In this document: one piece after another, positions 54,814 through 63,558 of the stretch
How positions within the stretch are numbered: the stretch's first letter is position 1
Layout of the letters: every line of letters starts with the position of its first letter
From: DATFVA01 sp963747755
GTDB lineage: Bacteria > Bacteroidota > Ignavibacteria > Ignavibacteriales > Ignavibacteriaceae
Direction: 5' to 3'
DNA: 64,000 nucleotides
Assembly (NCBI GenBank): GCA_963747755.1
Contig: CAVVGK010000014.1
Coordinates: forward strand, 1,054,001-1,118,000
Notes under the pieces: generated by a model
What the model saw: only the letters and a program-made list of their open reading frames with translations
Told to the model about the DNA's origin: nothing
The model's database searches: none
Position numbers and translations under genes: made by a program

Positions 54814-56103
54814 TCAATCCATTATCATACGTAAGAATGAGGAACTGTCCTCATCATCGTCTTTCTCTTGCTCTTCTTTCTTTTGAGCTTTCTCTTTTGC
54901 CCAGCTGTAACGTGAGGCATCAAATTCAAATCCGCTCCGGGGTGTCTCTTCTTCTTCTTTTTCTTTTTCCTCGATATTTGATTTCGGACTTTTTACCCTA
55001 TAGATAGTAGGTATTTCCAGATCCTCTTTATCTATCTCATCACCCGATTCGAGAAAATTAAATCCTCCACGGAAGGTTTCTTCTTCTTTCTTTCTGGGAG
55101 GCGCAATCGAAAATGATTTTTTCGCGTTAACATGATGAATTGAATCAAATCCTGTTGCGATAACTGTATAGGATACGTAATCATTCATATCTTCTTTTTG
55201 TACACAGCCGAAGATTACGTTCGCTTCCTCGCCGGCCGCTTCGAAAATAACGTTATTGCCGTCGTTGATCTCCTGCATTGTCAGGTTGCTTGAACCCGTT
55301 ACATTCAGAAGAACACTCTTTGCACCTTTGATATTTACACCTTCAAGAAGAGGACTTGAGATGGCTTTCTGGGCGGCTTCAATAGCACGGTTCTCACCGC
55401 TTGCAATTCCGCATCCCATCAGAGCATCGCCGCTCTGGTTCATCACGGCTCTTACATCGGCAAAGTCTACGTTTATTAAACCTTCAACGGTAATGATATC
55501 GGCAATCCCGCGGGTAGCTTCATAAAGTACTTCGTTCGGCTTGTCGAAAGCAGCAAAGGCATTAACTCCTTTGTCAAGTATGTTCAGCAGCCTTTCGTTA
55601 GGAATTACTATGAGACTATCTACGTGATTTTTCAGATCCTGGATTCCCTGCTCGGCATTCAGCATACGCTTCTTTCCTTCCCAGCGGAAAGGCTTTGTGA
55701 CTATGCCTACTACCAGTGCACCAATGCTTTTAGCTATGGAGGCTACCACCGGGGCCCCTCCTGTTCCTGTTCCGCCGCCCATTCCTGCGGTAACGAAAAC
55801 CATATCGCTCCCGCCAAGGACTTCGGATAACTTCTCCCTGTCTTCCTCTAATGATTTTCTTCCAACATTGGGGTCAGCTCCTGCACCCAGCCCTCTTGTT
55901 ATACTGGAACCGCATTGGATCTTATGTGTAGCGCTGCTGCCGCTTAATACCTGGGCATCAGTATTAACAGCAACGTATTCCACACCGCTGAGTCCGCGTG
56001 CGATCATGCTTTCGATAGCATTGCAGCCGCCGCCGCCAACACCAACCACTTTCAAAATAGCGGACATTGGCCTGCTTTTGTCAATAGTTGCAAATCGCGA
56101 CAT
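54814..56103 (-). CDS. ftsZ: Cell division protein FtsZ
   Basis: A 429-residue tubulin-like GTPase that forms the division ring. 'VGVGGGGCNAIESM' (residues 20-33) binds nucleotide phosphate, and the tubulin signature GMGGGTGTG is at 106-114. The catalytic T7-type loop 'NVDFADVRAVM' is present. After residue 320 comes a charged, Glu/Lys-rich linker of about 95 residues, then the conserved C-terminal peptide 'SSSFLRMIMD', which binds FtsA and other anchors. It is the last gene of the dcw cluster, 20 bp after ftsA. The ribosome site AGGAGG precedes the ATG. Confidence 0.97.
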   Translation of the reverse strand: MSRFATIDKSRPMSAILKVVGVGGGGCNAIESMIARGLSGVEYVAVNTDAQVLSGSSATHKIQCGSSITRGLGAGADPNVGRKSLEEDREKLSEVLGGSDMVFVTAGMGGGTGTGGAPVVASIAKSIGALVVGIVTKPFRWEGKKRMLNAEQGIQDLKNHVDSLIVIPNERLLNILDKGVNAFAAFDKPNEVLYEATRGIADIITVEGLINVDFADVRAVMNQSGDALMGCGIASGENRAIEAAQKAISSPLLEGVNIKGAKSVLLNVTGSSNLTMQEINDGNNVIFEAAGEEANVIFGCVQKEDMNDYVSYTVIATGFDSIHHVNAKKSFSIAPPRKKEEETFRGGFNFLESGDEIDKEDLEIPTIYRVKSPKSNIEEKEKEEEETPRSGFEFDASRYSWAKEKAQKKEEQEKDDDEDSSSFLRMIMD

Positions 56104-56123
56104 AGTTACCTCCTATATAGAAT

Positions 56124-57371
56124 TTATAATTCATCAAAAAACTGCTGAACTCTCTTAACGATCAGGGATATCTTATTTTTATTCTTCTGCTTTTTGGCTC
56201 TGATCAATCCCTGATACTCACTCGATTTCCCTCCGGGAATACCCCGGATTAAACCTGCAACGGTTGCAAATTCAGGACTCTCAATTTCGTTCGATAATCC
56301 TGCTCCTAATTCCTGCGGAACTCCCATTCTTGTCGGGAGTCCGAAAACTTCTTCAGCAAGTTCCGAACATCCTTTCAATAGCGATCCGCCCCCGGTTAAT
56401 ACGATTCCTGCCTTTATCTTATTCTTGAACCCGGCACTTCTTATTTCGTTATCAACCAGGATAAATAATTCCCTCATTCTTAAACTGATTATCTGTGTAA
56501 GCAGACTTATCGGAATTTTAGTATTTCCTCTTGCACCTACACCTTTAATAAGAATATCTTCATCTTTAATTATTGCATTTTCAGTCGCGTACCCGAAATC
56601 TTTCTTAAGCTTTTCGGCTTCTTCGGTTACTACTCCTAACGATTCCCTTATATCATTGGTAACCTGGTTGCCTGCTACTCCTATTACTTTGGTATGTTTG
56701 ATTGCTTTGTTATGAAAGATCGCAATATCAGTAGTCCCTCCACCGATATCAATCAGCGCTACACCAAGATCCTTCTCACTTTCCTCCAGCACAGATGTAC
56801 TGGATGCAATCGGCTGCAGTATATAATCCTGAACATGCAGTCCTGCCCGTTCGACTGATTTTCTGATATTTTGTATAGCCGGAATTGAAGCAAGCACGAT
56901 GTGATTCGTGGCTTCTAATCGTGAACCCGACATTCCGATCGGATTCTCTATCCCGGGCTGATGATCTATCGAAAATTCCTCGGGAATAATGTGCAGTATC
57001 TGCCGGTCTGATGGAATGTGTATAGTCCTGACATCGTTTTCAAGTCTGTCAAGGTCAGCCTTGGTAATTTCTCTGTCCTCGCCGCTTATAGTAACATAAT
57101 TCCTGTGACGCATACTCGTAATATGTTCGCCGGCTACACCCACATTTACATGTGTAACCTCAAACCCTGCCCTGTTGGAGGCAATTGAAACAGCACTCCT
57201 TATTGCTTCAGCTGTCTTCCCGATATTCGCAACCAGCCCTTTATGCAGTCCTTCCGAGGGAGCAACACCAAAACCAAGTATATCAAACCTGCTTTCATCC
57301 AGCTTTTCTGCTATTACCGCACAGACCTTTGTGGTTCCTAAATCGAGTCCCGCTATAATTTCTTTTCTCAT
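56124..57371 (-). CDS. ftsA: Cell division protein FtsA
   Basis: A 415-residue actin-like protein that links FtsZ to the membrane. ATP-site motifs: 'GLDLGTTKVCAVIAE' (9-23), 'LIDIGGGTTDIAIF' and 'GIVLTGGGSLLKGC'. The 1C domain of FtsA lies between about 85 and 165. The last residues ('KISLIVKRVQQFFDEL') form an amphipathic helix for membrane binding. The start overlaps the end of ftsQ by 4 bp (57368-57371), so the two are translationally coupled. Confidence 0.96.
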   Translation of the reverse strand: MRKEIIAGLDLGTTKVCAVIAEKLDESRFDILGFGVAPSEGLHKGLVANIGKTAEAIRSAVSIASNRAGFEVTHVNVGVAGEHITSMRHRNYVTISGEDREITKADLDRLENDVRTIHIPSDRQILHIIPEEFSIDHQPGIENPIGMSGSRLEATNHIVLASIPAIQNIRKSVERAGLHVQDYILQPIASSTSVLEESEKDLGVALIDIGGGTTDIAIFHNKAIKHTKVIGVAGNQVTNDIRESLGVVTEEAEKLKKDFGYATENAIIKDEDILIKGVGARGNTKIPISLLTQIISLRMRELFILVDNEIRSAGFKNKIKAGIVLTGGGSLLKGCSELAEEVFGLPTRMGVPQELGAGLSNEIESPEFATVAGLIRGIPGGKSSEYQGLIRAKKQKNKNKISLIVKRVQQFFDEL

Positions 57372-58138
57372 TCGGTTAAGTCCGTTTTATCATAATTACC
57401 AAGAAATATTTCATGGTTAAATCTCAGGTCGACATAGGAGCTGTTCATAACCATTGCCTTATCCGCATTATCATTCACTAATTGGTTAAATGTATACATC
57501 TTTTCTGCCGTATTGCCTTTACCCAGTATAATAGGAGGTTTTATTCCGGAGAATAACAGGATTATATCCCCTCCTTTTCTGAGATTTATTTCAGAGAGAG
57601 TTTTTGATAATCCTCCGCCTGTCAGATCCGCCGCATCCATAATCTTATATGCCTCAACCAGTCCTGGAGTTTTTAATATTTCATTTTTCTTTAATGAAAT
57701 ATCACTGCTGAGATTAGTAACAACAGGCATATTTGAGATTTTCGTGTTCTGAATAAAAGGCAGAATCTCAAAATTATTGGCTGCCAGGAAGAGCTCGTTA
57801 TCGCTCACCAGTACTAATTTTATTTTTTTTTCATTCAGATTTATATGTACCTTATTATTACCGCTGAACTCAACATCAGCTCTTTTTATATAAGGATGTT
57901 TTTCAAGTCTGGACTTAATAATAGGAAGCGTAACATCTTTTGATATTTCACTTCCATTAAGTTTCGCGAAAGCCAGGTAATCATTTTCGTTGAGAAGGCT
58001 GTTGCCTGTAACGTTAATTGATCTTATCTGCTCATCCATCTCCGGCCTCTGCACAGCAAAAGAGAGATAGAGGATCCAGACTGTTAATACCACAAACAGC
58101 AGAAGACCTAAGATTTTGCTTCTGGTTTCCTTCTTCAC
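57368..58138 (-). CDS. ftsQ: Cell division protein FtsQ (POTRA domain)
   Basis: 256 residues: a short cytoplasmic start, one membrane helix ('ILGLLLFVVLTVWILYLSFA', about 9-28), a POTRA domain ('IRSINVTGNSLLNENDYL' to 'IKRADVEFSGNNKVHINLNE') and a beta domain. Position between murC and ftsA is the classic place for ftsQ. The start is GTG at 58138, overlapping the murC stop (GTGA); no nearby ATG would keep the membrane helix. FtsQ recruits FtsB/FtsL and controls septal wall synthesis. Confidence 0.9.
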   Translation of the reverse strand: MKKETRSKILGLLLFVVLTVWILYLSFAVQRPEMDEQIRSINVTGNSLLNENDYLAFAKLNGSEISKDVTLPIIKSRLEKHPYIKRADVEFSGNNKVHINLNEKKIKLVLVSDNELFLAANNFEILPFIQNTKISNMPVVTNLSSDISLKKNEILKTPGLVEAYKIMDAADLTGGGLSKTLSEINLRKGGDIILLFSGIKPPIILGKGNTAEKMYTFNQLVNDNADKAMVMNSSYVDLRFNHEIFLGNYDKTDLTE

Positions 58139-59505
58139 TTTTTTATCATCCTTATAAATTCTTCGCCGAACTTCCAGATATCTCCTGCACCCATCGTTAT
58201 TATAATGTCATCGACCTGCTTTAGTTCTTTTAATACTGAAGGGACATTCTTTTTATCAGGGATATACATTACATTCTTATGTCCGAATTTTTTCGCTGCA
58301 TCCGCTATAATCTCACCCGATATACCGCTGATAGGTTCTTCACGGGCAGGATAAACATCCGTGCATATGAAGATATCCGAATTAAGAAAACTTCTTCCGA
58401 ATTCCTGGTAAAAATCTCTTGTTCTTGAATATAGATGAGGCTGAAAAACTGCTACTAACCGCCTGTCCCATCCTGCTCTGACTCCGGAAAGTGTTGCACT
58501 GGTTTCGGTAGGATGGTGGGCATAGTCATCAACAACAAGGATCTCCTTATTATATTTTATTTCAAACCTTCTGTAAACACCTGAAAATGATTCCAGTGCT
58601 TTTTTTATTACAGGAAATTCAATCTCCAGTTCTTTGGCAACAACAACCGCAACTAGTGCATTCTTCACATTATGAACACCTGGAATGTTAATTTTTATTC
58701 TTCCAAGCTCTTTGCCTTTATACTTAACTGTGAATTCACTTGAGAATTGTTTATGTACTATATCTACCGCCCTGACGTCAGCCTGAGGCGTCAATCCGTA
58801 GGTAATTATCTTCTTATTGATTGAAGGAATTATATCCTGGAGACCGGGTTCGTCAAGGCAGATTACTACAAAGCCGTAAAAAGGAACTTTATTTGCAAAC
58901 TCGGTGAAAGCCGCTTGTATATCAACAAGGTCCTTGTAAGTATCCAGATGTTCACTTTCTAATGTTGTCAGCGCTGCAATAGTTGGTGTAAGTTTTAAGA
59001 AAGTTCTGTCGAATTCATCAGCTTCAACAACAATAAATTCTCCATGTCCCAGCCTGGCATTCGTTCCGCCAAGCCCGCTGAGTTTTCCGCCCACAATGAT
59101 TGTCGGATCTATATTACCCTCGGTTAAGGTCAATCCTACCATCGATGTGGTAGTAGTCTTTCCATGTGTCCCAGCAATACCGATCCCGTATTTCATTCTC
59201 ATCGATTCTGCAAGCATTTCCGCACGTTTTATAACAGGAATCTTTCTTTCTATTGCTGCTTTTACTTCTGGGTTATCCACTGTTACTGCAGAGGAGTAAA
59301 CCAGCACATCCGCATCTTTTAAGTTTTCGGGGGAATGTCCTTCATAGACGGTAATTCCAAGTTTCGACAGGTGCTCGGTAACTTCGGTAAGCGCTCTGTC
59401 AGAACCGGAAACCTCGAAACCCTGACTGAGGAGTATCTCGGCCAGACCGCTCATCCCGATACCGCCAATACCTACAAAATGTACTTTATGTATATTCTTA
59501 AACAT
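58135..59505 (-). CDS. murC: UDP-N-acetylmuramate-L-alanine ligase
   Basis: 456 residues. It adds L-alanine to UDP-MurNAc, the first step of the peptide stem. N-terminal Rossmann motif 'GIGGIGMSG' (12-20), ATP loop GTHGKTTTT (112-120), the central 'VEADEFDRTFLKLTP' and 'VVDDYAHHPTE' in the last domain are all as in the family. It overlaps the preceding PH-like gene by one base and ftsQ by four. Essential in walled bacteria. Confidence 0.97.
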   Translation of the reverse strand: MFKNIHKVHFVGIGGIGMSGLAEILLSQGFEVSGSDRALTEVTEHLSKLGITVYEGHSPENLKDADVLVYSSAVTVDNPEVKAAIERKIPVIKRAEMLAESMRMKYGIGIAGTHGKTTTTSMVGLTLTEGNIDPTIIVGGKLSGLGGTNARLGHGEFIVVEADEFDRTFLKLTPTIAALTTLESEHLDTYKDLVDIQAAFTEFANKVPFYGFVVICLDEPGLQDIIPSINKKIITYGLTPQADVRAVDIVHKQFSSEFTVKYKGKELGRIKINIPGVHNVKNALVAVVVAKELEIEFPVIKKALESFSGVYRRFEIKYNKEILVVDDYAHHPTETSATLSGVRAGWDRRLVAVFQPHLYSRTRDFYQEFGRSFLNSDIFICTDVYPAREEPISGISGEIIADAAKKFGHKNVMYIPDKKNVPSVLKELKQVDDIIITMGAGDIWKFGEEFIRMIKK

Positions 59506-59984
59506 TAAACTTTTTCAATCCGTGCTTTTAATTCTTCAAATTTCATCAATAACTTATCCTCATTCTCGTAATCATAAGGGCGTATAATTATTGAACGTCT
59601 TCTGTCTTTTAACTTTATCCTGACAAGCCTGAAAGCATGATTTTGCAGCCTTTCTCTCCGGCGTGAAATCTTTATTCCTTTAATTTGTCCGTGCAGAATA
59701 TTCTTCTCACCAAACCTTGTAACGAAGGCAATACCTTCACTGCTGATTTCCAGGTATTTGTTTTTATAGATATTATAAAGAAGACTTACCAGCGAAACAA
59801 TCACAATCGCACCTAGCAGATAAATTATTGGATCTTTAGTTATTAAAGTAAAAGTCTCCTCAACAAACTCTCCGCGTATAACCAGGTACAATGCAAATAC
59901 AACTAAATAGATAATTGTCGATTGATAGTAGAACGACATATTGTACTTAAAAGTCTCTTTATTATGTAGTTCGTCTCCACTCAT
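59505..59984 (-). CDS. PH-like membrane protein inserted in the dcw cluster
   Basis: A 159-residue protein not part of the usual cluster. Two membrane helices (about 18-37 and 51-70) are followed by a small domain ('KYLEISSEGIAFVTRFGEKN', 'KGIKISRRRERLQNHAFRLV', 'SIIIRPYDYENEDKL') that resembles the bacterial PH (YdbS/YcxB-like) fold. It overlaps murG at its start by four bases (ATGA) and murC at its end by one, so it is expressed in step with both. A role in wall synthesis or division at the inner membrane is likely by context, not shown by sequence. Confidence 0.65.
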   Translation of the reverse strand: MSGDELHNKETFKYNMSFYYQSTIIYLVVFALYLVIRGEFVEETFTLITKDPIIYLLGAIVIVSLVSLLYNIYKNKYLEISSEGIAFVTRFGEKNILHGQIKGIKISRRRERLQNHAFRLVRIKLKDRRRSIIIRPYDYENEDKLLMKFEELKARIEKV

Positions 59985-61114
59985 AAAGCGTCTGCAAATT
60001 TTATCGCACTATCGGCAATTATAGAAGCCGCATCCGGTTTAGCGAGTTTGATGGAATTAGTTTTCAAAATTTCTAATTTGTTGGAATCAAATATTGTTGA
60101 AAATACTTTATCAGCCAATACATTTAAAACATTTTTATCTTCAATAAGTACAGCAGCGTTTACATCTGCAAGTGATTTAGCATTGTAGTACTGATGATTC
60201 TCGGCAACATTTGGAGAAGGTACTAATACTGCCGGTATCCCTAATACAAGTAATTCGGCGATGGTAGTAGCACCGGCTCGGGCAACAACCATATCAGCGG
60301 CAGAATATGCCAGATTCATATCTTCAATAAATGGCAGAACCACAATTCCTTTACCATTAAGGTTTTTGTACTTCTCGTAGTAAGTATTTCCTGTCTGCCA
60401 CAGTAATTGAACTCCTTTTTCTCTGAATGCATCCGCAGAGGCAGCAACTGCTTCATTTATTGAGGCCGCACCTAGACTACCGCCCAATACAAGTAATGTC
60501 TTTTTATCCGAAGATAAAGCAAAATATTTGAGAGCTTTTTCTTTGTTCATTTCTACAAGACTCTCACGTACCGGGTTCCCGGTCACCTTAATTTTATCTT
60601 TCGATCTTAAATACTTTTCTGAATCCGTATAACTAACATGAATTTCATCTGCATATCTTTCCAGCAGCCTGGTGGTTACGCCGGGATAACTATTCTGTTC
60701 AAGCAGAATAATTTTTGCTCCCATCACGGATGATCCCCAGATTGCCGGACCGGAAACATAACCGCCTGAACCTATTGAAACTCTCGGCCTGAAACTCATA
60801 TTTATAATTAATGATTGGAAAAGAGATACTATCAGTTTAACAGGAAAAAGAATATTTTCAACATTAAATTTTCGTGAGAAACCTTTGATCCATATCGACC
60901 TGAATTTATAACCAAGCTTCGGAACCACTCTTCCTTCAATTTTGTTCTTTGTGCCTATGAAAAGGATATCAGCTTCAGGAATTCTTGCTTTAATTTTTTC
61001 GGCAACCGCAACAGCTGGAAACAGGTGTCCTCCCGTTCCTCCGCCGGCAAATAAGAATCTGTATATTGTCTTTGAAGTTGCCACTAAATTAATCCTGTGC
61101 TGATTGAACAGCAT
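59981..61114 (-). CDS. murG: UDP-GlcNAc:lipid I N-acetylglucosaminyltransferase
   Basis: 377 residues if started at the ATG at 61114, which overlaps ftsW; a GTG at 61084 gives 367 residues and starts closer to the family's 'LFAGGGTGGHLFP' motif. MurG makes lipid II from lipid I on the inner face of the inner membrane. Visible are the glycine loop 'GGGTGGHLFPAVAVAE', the acceptor-site segment 'GSGGYVSGPAIWGSSVMG', and the UDP-GlcNAc motif 'VVARAGATTIAELLVLGIPA'. The exact start is uncertain. Confidence 0.95.
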   Translation of the reverse strand: MLFNQHRINLVATSKTIYRFLFAGGGTGGHLFPAVAVAEKIKARIPEADILFIGTKNKIEGRVVPKLGYKFRSIWIKGFSRKFNVENILFPVKLIVSLFQSLIINMSFRPRVSIGSGGYVSGPAIWGSSVMGAKIILLEQNSYPGVTTRLLERYADEIHVSYTDSEKYLRSKDKIKVTGNPVRESLVEMNKEKALKYFALSSDKKTLLVLGGSLGAASINEAVAASADAFREKGVQLLWQTGNTYYEKYKNLNGKGIVVLPFIEDMNLAYSAADMVVARAGATTIAELLVLGIPAVLVPSPNVAENHQYYNAKSLADVNAAVLIEDKNVLNVLADKVFSTIFDSNKLEILKTNSIKLAKPDAASIIADSAIKFADAL

Positions 61115-62210
61115 TTTTTCTGTTCTGAATCATTTCATTAGACATCCCTATATTCACCAGTATTCCGGTTGAAATGCACATAAATATTAGGGAGGTGCCT
61201 CCGTAACTTATAAAAGGGAGCGGCAGACCTGTTGTCGGCACTAATCCTGTAGCCACAGCAACGTTAATGAACGCGTTTACCAGTACCGAAATCGAAATTC
61301 CGAATGCGAGGAGCTGCCCGAACACATCTTTACACTTTTTCGCAATCAGAATTCCTGCTGTAAAGAGAACAAGATAAGCAAATAGAACTATCAATGAACC
61401 AACGAACCCGAGTTCTTCTCCGAGGATAGCGAAAATGAAGTCACCGTAAGCCTCGGGAAGGAAGAGATTGCTCTGTCTGCTGTGGCCCATTCCAACACCA
61501 AGAATGCCGCCGCTGCCCAAACCTAATAACGCCTGTTTAACCTGGATATTTATATCACCGCCGTTACTGAAGCTGTGAATAAATGTTAAAATCCTATCAC
61601 GCGAATGAGAAAATAACATCGCACCAATCCCGCCCGCAAAAGCACATACTCCGATTGACCCTAGAATATGCTGAATCTTAGCACCGCCAACAAACAATAT
61701 CGTCAGAGATATTATGAGCACCAGAATGCCATTACTTAAATTTGGCTGAATGAAAATTAAACCGGCAACCAACATTACCCATATGAATAGGTAAATGAAC
61801 CCATGCCTAAAATCCTCTATTTCTTTGCCCTTGCTCTCAAGCAGAGCCGCCAGGTGAACTATGAGCGCCAGCCTGGCAAAGTCTGCCGGCTGGAAAGTCA
61901 TAAACCCGATGTTTAACCATCTGCCTGCTCCTTTGATGTCCGGAGCGATTATCATTGTCAGCACGAGTAAAGCAACGGCGGAAATTAGAACGGGCTTACT
62001 GAATTCCTTATAGATTTCATATGGTATCATTGCAAAGCCTATCATCAGGAAAATCCCGATGATAACCTTGAAGAAATGCGAATTAAACAGATGAAAAAGA
62101 CTGTCAAACTTGAATGCGCTGTATGTGCTGCTTGCACTCATCACAAGCACCAACCCCAAAAGGGTCAGTACAAATGCGTCAAGAAATATTGTTAATGCCA
62201 GTTTCTTCAT
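61089..62210 (-). CDS. ftsW: Septal peptidoglycan polymerase FtsW
   Basis: A 373-residue SEDS-family membrane protein of about ten helices. Family landmarks are 'APDIKGAGRWLNIGFMTFQP' and 'ADFARLALIVHLAALLESKG', 'FIQPNLSNGILVLIISLTIL', 'IFAILGEELGFVGSLIVLFA' and 'TGLPLPFISYGGTSLI' near the end. FtsW polymerises lipid II at the septum together with a class B penicillin-binding protein. Its first base overlaps the murD stop; its end overlaps the murG start. Distinction from RodA relies on place in the dcw cluster. Confidence 0.93.
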   Translation of the reverse strand: MKKLALTIFLDAFVLTLLGLVLVMSASSTYSAFKFDSLFHLFNSHFFKVIIGIFLMIGFAMIPYEIYKEFSKPVLISAVALLVLTMIIAPDIKGAGRWLNIGFMTFQPADFARLALIVHLAALLESKGKEIEDFRHGFIYLFIWVMLVAGLIFIQPNLSNGILVLIISLTILFVGGAKIQHILGSIGVCAFAGGIGAMLFSHSRDRILTFIHSFSNGGDINIQVKQALLGLGSGGILGVGMGHSRQSNLFLPEAYGDFIFAILGEELGFVGSLIVLFAYLVLFTAGILIAKKCKDVFGQLLAFGISISVLVNAFINVAVATGLVPTTGLPLPFISYGGTSLIFMCISTGILVNIGMSNEMIQNRKNAVQSAQD

Positions 62211-63556
62211 TATAGTTTATGTACTGCTTCCTTAAATACTTTTCCTCTGTGTTCATAATTATCAAACATATCGAAACTTGCACAGGCCGGGGAAAGCAGA
62301 ATGATATCCCCAGGCCTGGCTTCCAGATTTGCTGCATGAACAACATCGTCCATAGTCTGTTTGACCTCAACCTTAATATCTTTATGAAAAAAGTTGAATA
62401 CCTTATCTGCGGATGAACCGATTGCATAGATCTTGATTACTTTTTCAAGAACCAGGGGCCTTATCTGGTTGTAATCGTTCCCCTTATCCTGTCCTCCCAG
62501 AATCAGAAAGATTTGTCCCGGAAAGCCTTTAAGCGCATACCATACAGAATCAACATTAGTCGCCTTCGAATCATTGATATATTTTACACCTTCAATTTCT
62601 CTTACGAACTCAAGCCTGTGCTCAACACCTTCAAAGGTTCGCAATGCTTTAATAATTTTGCTGTTGTCAAGGTCGAATATTTTGGCTGCTGTTATTACGG
62701 CCATTGCATTTGCAATATTGTGTTCGCCGATCAGGTTTATATCCGACACCTTACAGCTGAATTCCAGATTACTCTCGCGGTTAAAAAATATATCATCGTC
62801 AGATAGATATGTACCGTTATTTAATGGTTCCTTCAAGGAAAAGTAAAATGATTTGCTTTTATGTTTACTTACGGAATTCATCAGTTTTTCATTATCCTTA
62901 TTCAGAATAAGAAAATCATTTTCCTCCTGGTTTCTGTAAATATTCAGCTTTGACTTTACATAATTTTCGAGCTTATTCTCGTAACGGTTCAGATGATCAG
63001 GTGTAATATTAAGGATCATTGCTATTTTTGGTTTGAATTGATCGATCAGATCAAGCTGAAAGCTTGAAACTTCAAGAGCAACAAATTCATTTTCCTTAAC
63101 ATCGTGGGCTATCTCAGAAAAAGCGAAACCAATGTTGCCCGCGGTATAAGTTTTTTTACCGCAAACATTGAACAGATGTCCGCATAGACTGGTTGTTGTA
63201 GTCTTTCCATTGGTGCCGGTGACAGCAATGATATTTCCTTTGCAGACAGATGCTGCCAGTTCGAGCTCGCCTATAATCCTGATTTTTTTTGTACGCGCGG
63301 TTTTAATTATGTCGGCATCTGAGGGTACACCGGGACTAACTACCATCAGTTCACAGTCTAAAGCTCTTTCGGTATGTCCTCCTGTTTCAAATTCTATTTT
63401 ATTTGAACGGAGCATTTCCAGGTATTCATCCAATACTTTTCCTGAAGCTGTATCTGTTACAAACGGCTGACCGCCGAGCCTGGCAATTAATTTTGCCGCG
63501 CCTGCGCCGCTTCTCTTAGCACCGACAATAGTTATTTTTTTACCTGCTATATTCAT
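62210..63556 (-). CDS. murD: UDP-N-acetylmuramoyl-L-alanine-D-glutamate ligase
   Basis: 448 residues. It adds D-glutamate to UDP-MurNAc-L-Ala. The UDP-binding loop 'IVGAKRSGAGAAKL' (10-23), ATP loop GTNGKTTTT (114-122), 'LEVSSFQLDLIDQFKPKIAM', 'YINDSKATNVDS' and 'ILLSPACASFDMFDNYEHRG' are diagnostic for MurD. It follows mraY by 2 bp and shares a base with ftsW. Confidence 0.97.
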   Translation of the reverse strand: MNIAGKKITIVGAKRSGAGAAKLIARLGGQPFVTDTASGKVLDEYLEMLRSNKIEFETGGHTERALDCELMVVSPGVPSDADIIKTARTKKIRIIGELELAASVCKGNIIAVTGTNGKTTTTSLCGHLFNVCGKKTYTAGNIGFAFSEIAHDVKENEFVALEVSSFQLDLIDQFKPKIAMILNITPDHLNRYENKLENYVKSKLNIYRNQEENDFLILNKDNEKLMNSVSKHKSKSFYFSLKEPLNNGTYLSDDDIFFNRESNLEFSCKVSDINLIGEHNIANAMAVITAAKIFDLDNSKIIKALRTFEGVEHRLEFVREIEGVKYINDSKATNVDSVWYALKGFPGQIFLILGGQDKGNDYNQIRPLVLEKVIKIYAIGSSADKVFNFFHKDIKVEVKQTMDDVVHAANLEARPGDIILLSPACASFDMFDNYEHRGKVFKEAVHKL

Positions 63557-63558
63557 TT

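Noticed and set aside
55697..56158. Long reading frame on the plus strand opposite ftsZ
   Set aside because: Low-complexity Pro/Ser/Ala-rich translation, antisense to the glycine-rich FtsZ coding sequence.
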